From the NCBI GenBank assembly GCA_025928215.1, contig JAICJW010000272.1, positions 1 to 6,240 of the forward strand: 6,240 bases of DNA, read 5' to 3'. Numbering within the stretch: position 1 is the stretch's first letter; every line of letters starts with the position of its first letter. The notes under the pieces were generated by a model. That model had not been told where the DNA came from and ran no database searches. It saw only the letters and a list, made by a program, of their open reading frames with translations. Shown here piece by piece: positions 6,099 to 6,240 of this stretch. Both the position numbers and the translations under genes were made by a program. Origin of the DNA: Chloroflexia bacterium (lineage in GTDB: Bacteria; Chloroflexota; Chloroflexia; Thermomicrobiales; JALYUS01).

Positions 6099-6240
6099 CC
6101 GCATCATGGTCGTCACAGGAGGAGCGGCGATATCACAAAACCGTTGCAATATTGCCGCATTCGCGGAACGTTCCGCGAATGCGGCAATATTGCAACGGTT
6201 TTGTGATATCGCCGCTCCTCCTGTGACGACCATGATGCGG
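6099..6240. repeat. 142-bp perfect palindrome with no loop, reaching the window end
   Basis: The bases 6099-6169 are exactly the reverse complement of 6170-6240: 71-bp arms, no mismatch and no spacer, centred on GGAAC|GTTCC. The symmetry stops at 6240 only because the sequence stops, so the repeat may be longer. Loopless palindromes of this size are normally unstable in bacteria because they extrude cruciforms that SbcCD-type nucleases cut. Strand fold-back is also a common assembly or amplification artefact at contig ends. I favour the artefact, possibly seeded by a real short palindrome around 6159-6180. A natural terminal hairpin or operator cannot be excluded. Confidence 0.9.
6112..6118 (+). 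promoter_or_regulatory. GTNACAG heptamer (GTCACAG) upstream of the oxidase gene
   Basis: GTCACAG lies about 90 nt upstream of the oxidase start and matches the heptamer seen in the nifJ-kinase intergenic region. Its mirror image CTGTGAC at 6221-6227 is a consequence of the palindrome and is not independent evidence. If the nearby response regulator recognises this motif, the oxidase gene would be a further target. This is inference from a seven-base match. Confidence 0.25.

Larger units (their letters stand above)
6024..6240. other. Upstream region of the multicopper oxidase gene
   Basis: This 217-base stretch holds the ribosome-binding site of the oxidase gene, a GTCACAG heptamer (6112-6118) and the terminal palindrome. 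A perfect TTGACA hexamer occurs on the minus strand (6059-6064), but it has no credible -10 and is too close to the ribosome-binding site. I see no reliable promoter and no gene. If the palindrome is an assembly fold-back, true sequence beyond about 6170 is missing and part of the regulatory region is unknown. Confidence 0.6.

Noticed and set aside
6128..6140. TTGTGATAT on the minus strand as a Rex-type redox operator
   Set aside because: Only one half of the expected TTGTGA...TCACAA dyad is present. The second copy arises only from the large palindrome, far too distant to form one site.
1..6240. tRNA or rRNA genes, CRISPR arrays, insertion sequences, attachment sites
   Set aside because: I looked on both strands and found no cloverleaf-like segment, no spaced direct-repeat array, no transposase motif and no target-site duplications.

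Overview
The window is GC-rich bacterial DNA. It holds one partial gene, three complete genes and two informative non-coding stretches. The taxon cannot be proven from this sequence. The high GC, the soluble GAF-PAS histidine kinase and the twin-arginine copper-oxidase lipoprotein would fit Chloroflexota (Thermomicrobia-like) or an actinobacterial relative; this is an inference. The window may be a whole short contig: the left edge cuts a gene, and the right edge is one half of a perfect palindrome.

Layout. Minus strand, 1-1913: the N-terminal 637 residues of a single-chain pyruvate:ferredoxin oxidoreductase (nifJ), running off the left edge. Then a 594-base divergent intergenic region (1914-2507) with recurrent GTNACAG heptamers, a small dyad and a candidate extended -10 promoter. 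Plus strand, 2508-4109 and 4106-4789: a translationally coupled two-component pair, namely a soluble GAF-PAS-HisKA-HATPase sensor kinase and an OmpR/PhoB-type response regulator, overlapping by ATGA. Next, 4792-4856: a long hairpin between convergent genes. Minus strand, 4860-6023: a Tat-exported lipoprotein that is a two-domain multicopper oxidase with all twelve copper ligands visible. Finally, 6024-6240: its upstream region, ending in a 142-bp perfect palindrome with no loop that reaches the last base. This is probably an assembly fold-back, but it should be checked.

How the genes may work together. The kinase GAF domain resembles the heme GAF of mycobacterial DevS/DosT. It keeps the proximal-His motif and the distal Tyr at the same 22-residue spacing, so the kinase may sense O2, NO, CO or redox state. 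It is transcribed divergently from an enzyme class usually destroyed by oxygen, and it faces an oxidase that consumes O2. A GTNACAG heptamer, including an 11-bp-spaced tandem pair, occurs only in the two intergenic regions and is a candidate binding site for the partner regulator. The shared-regulon idea is a hypothesis.
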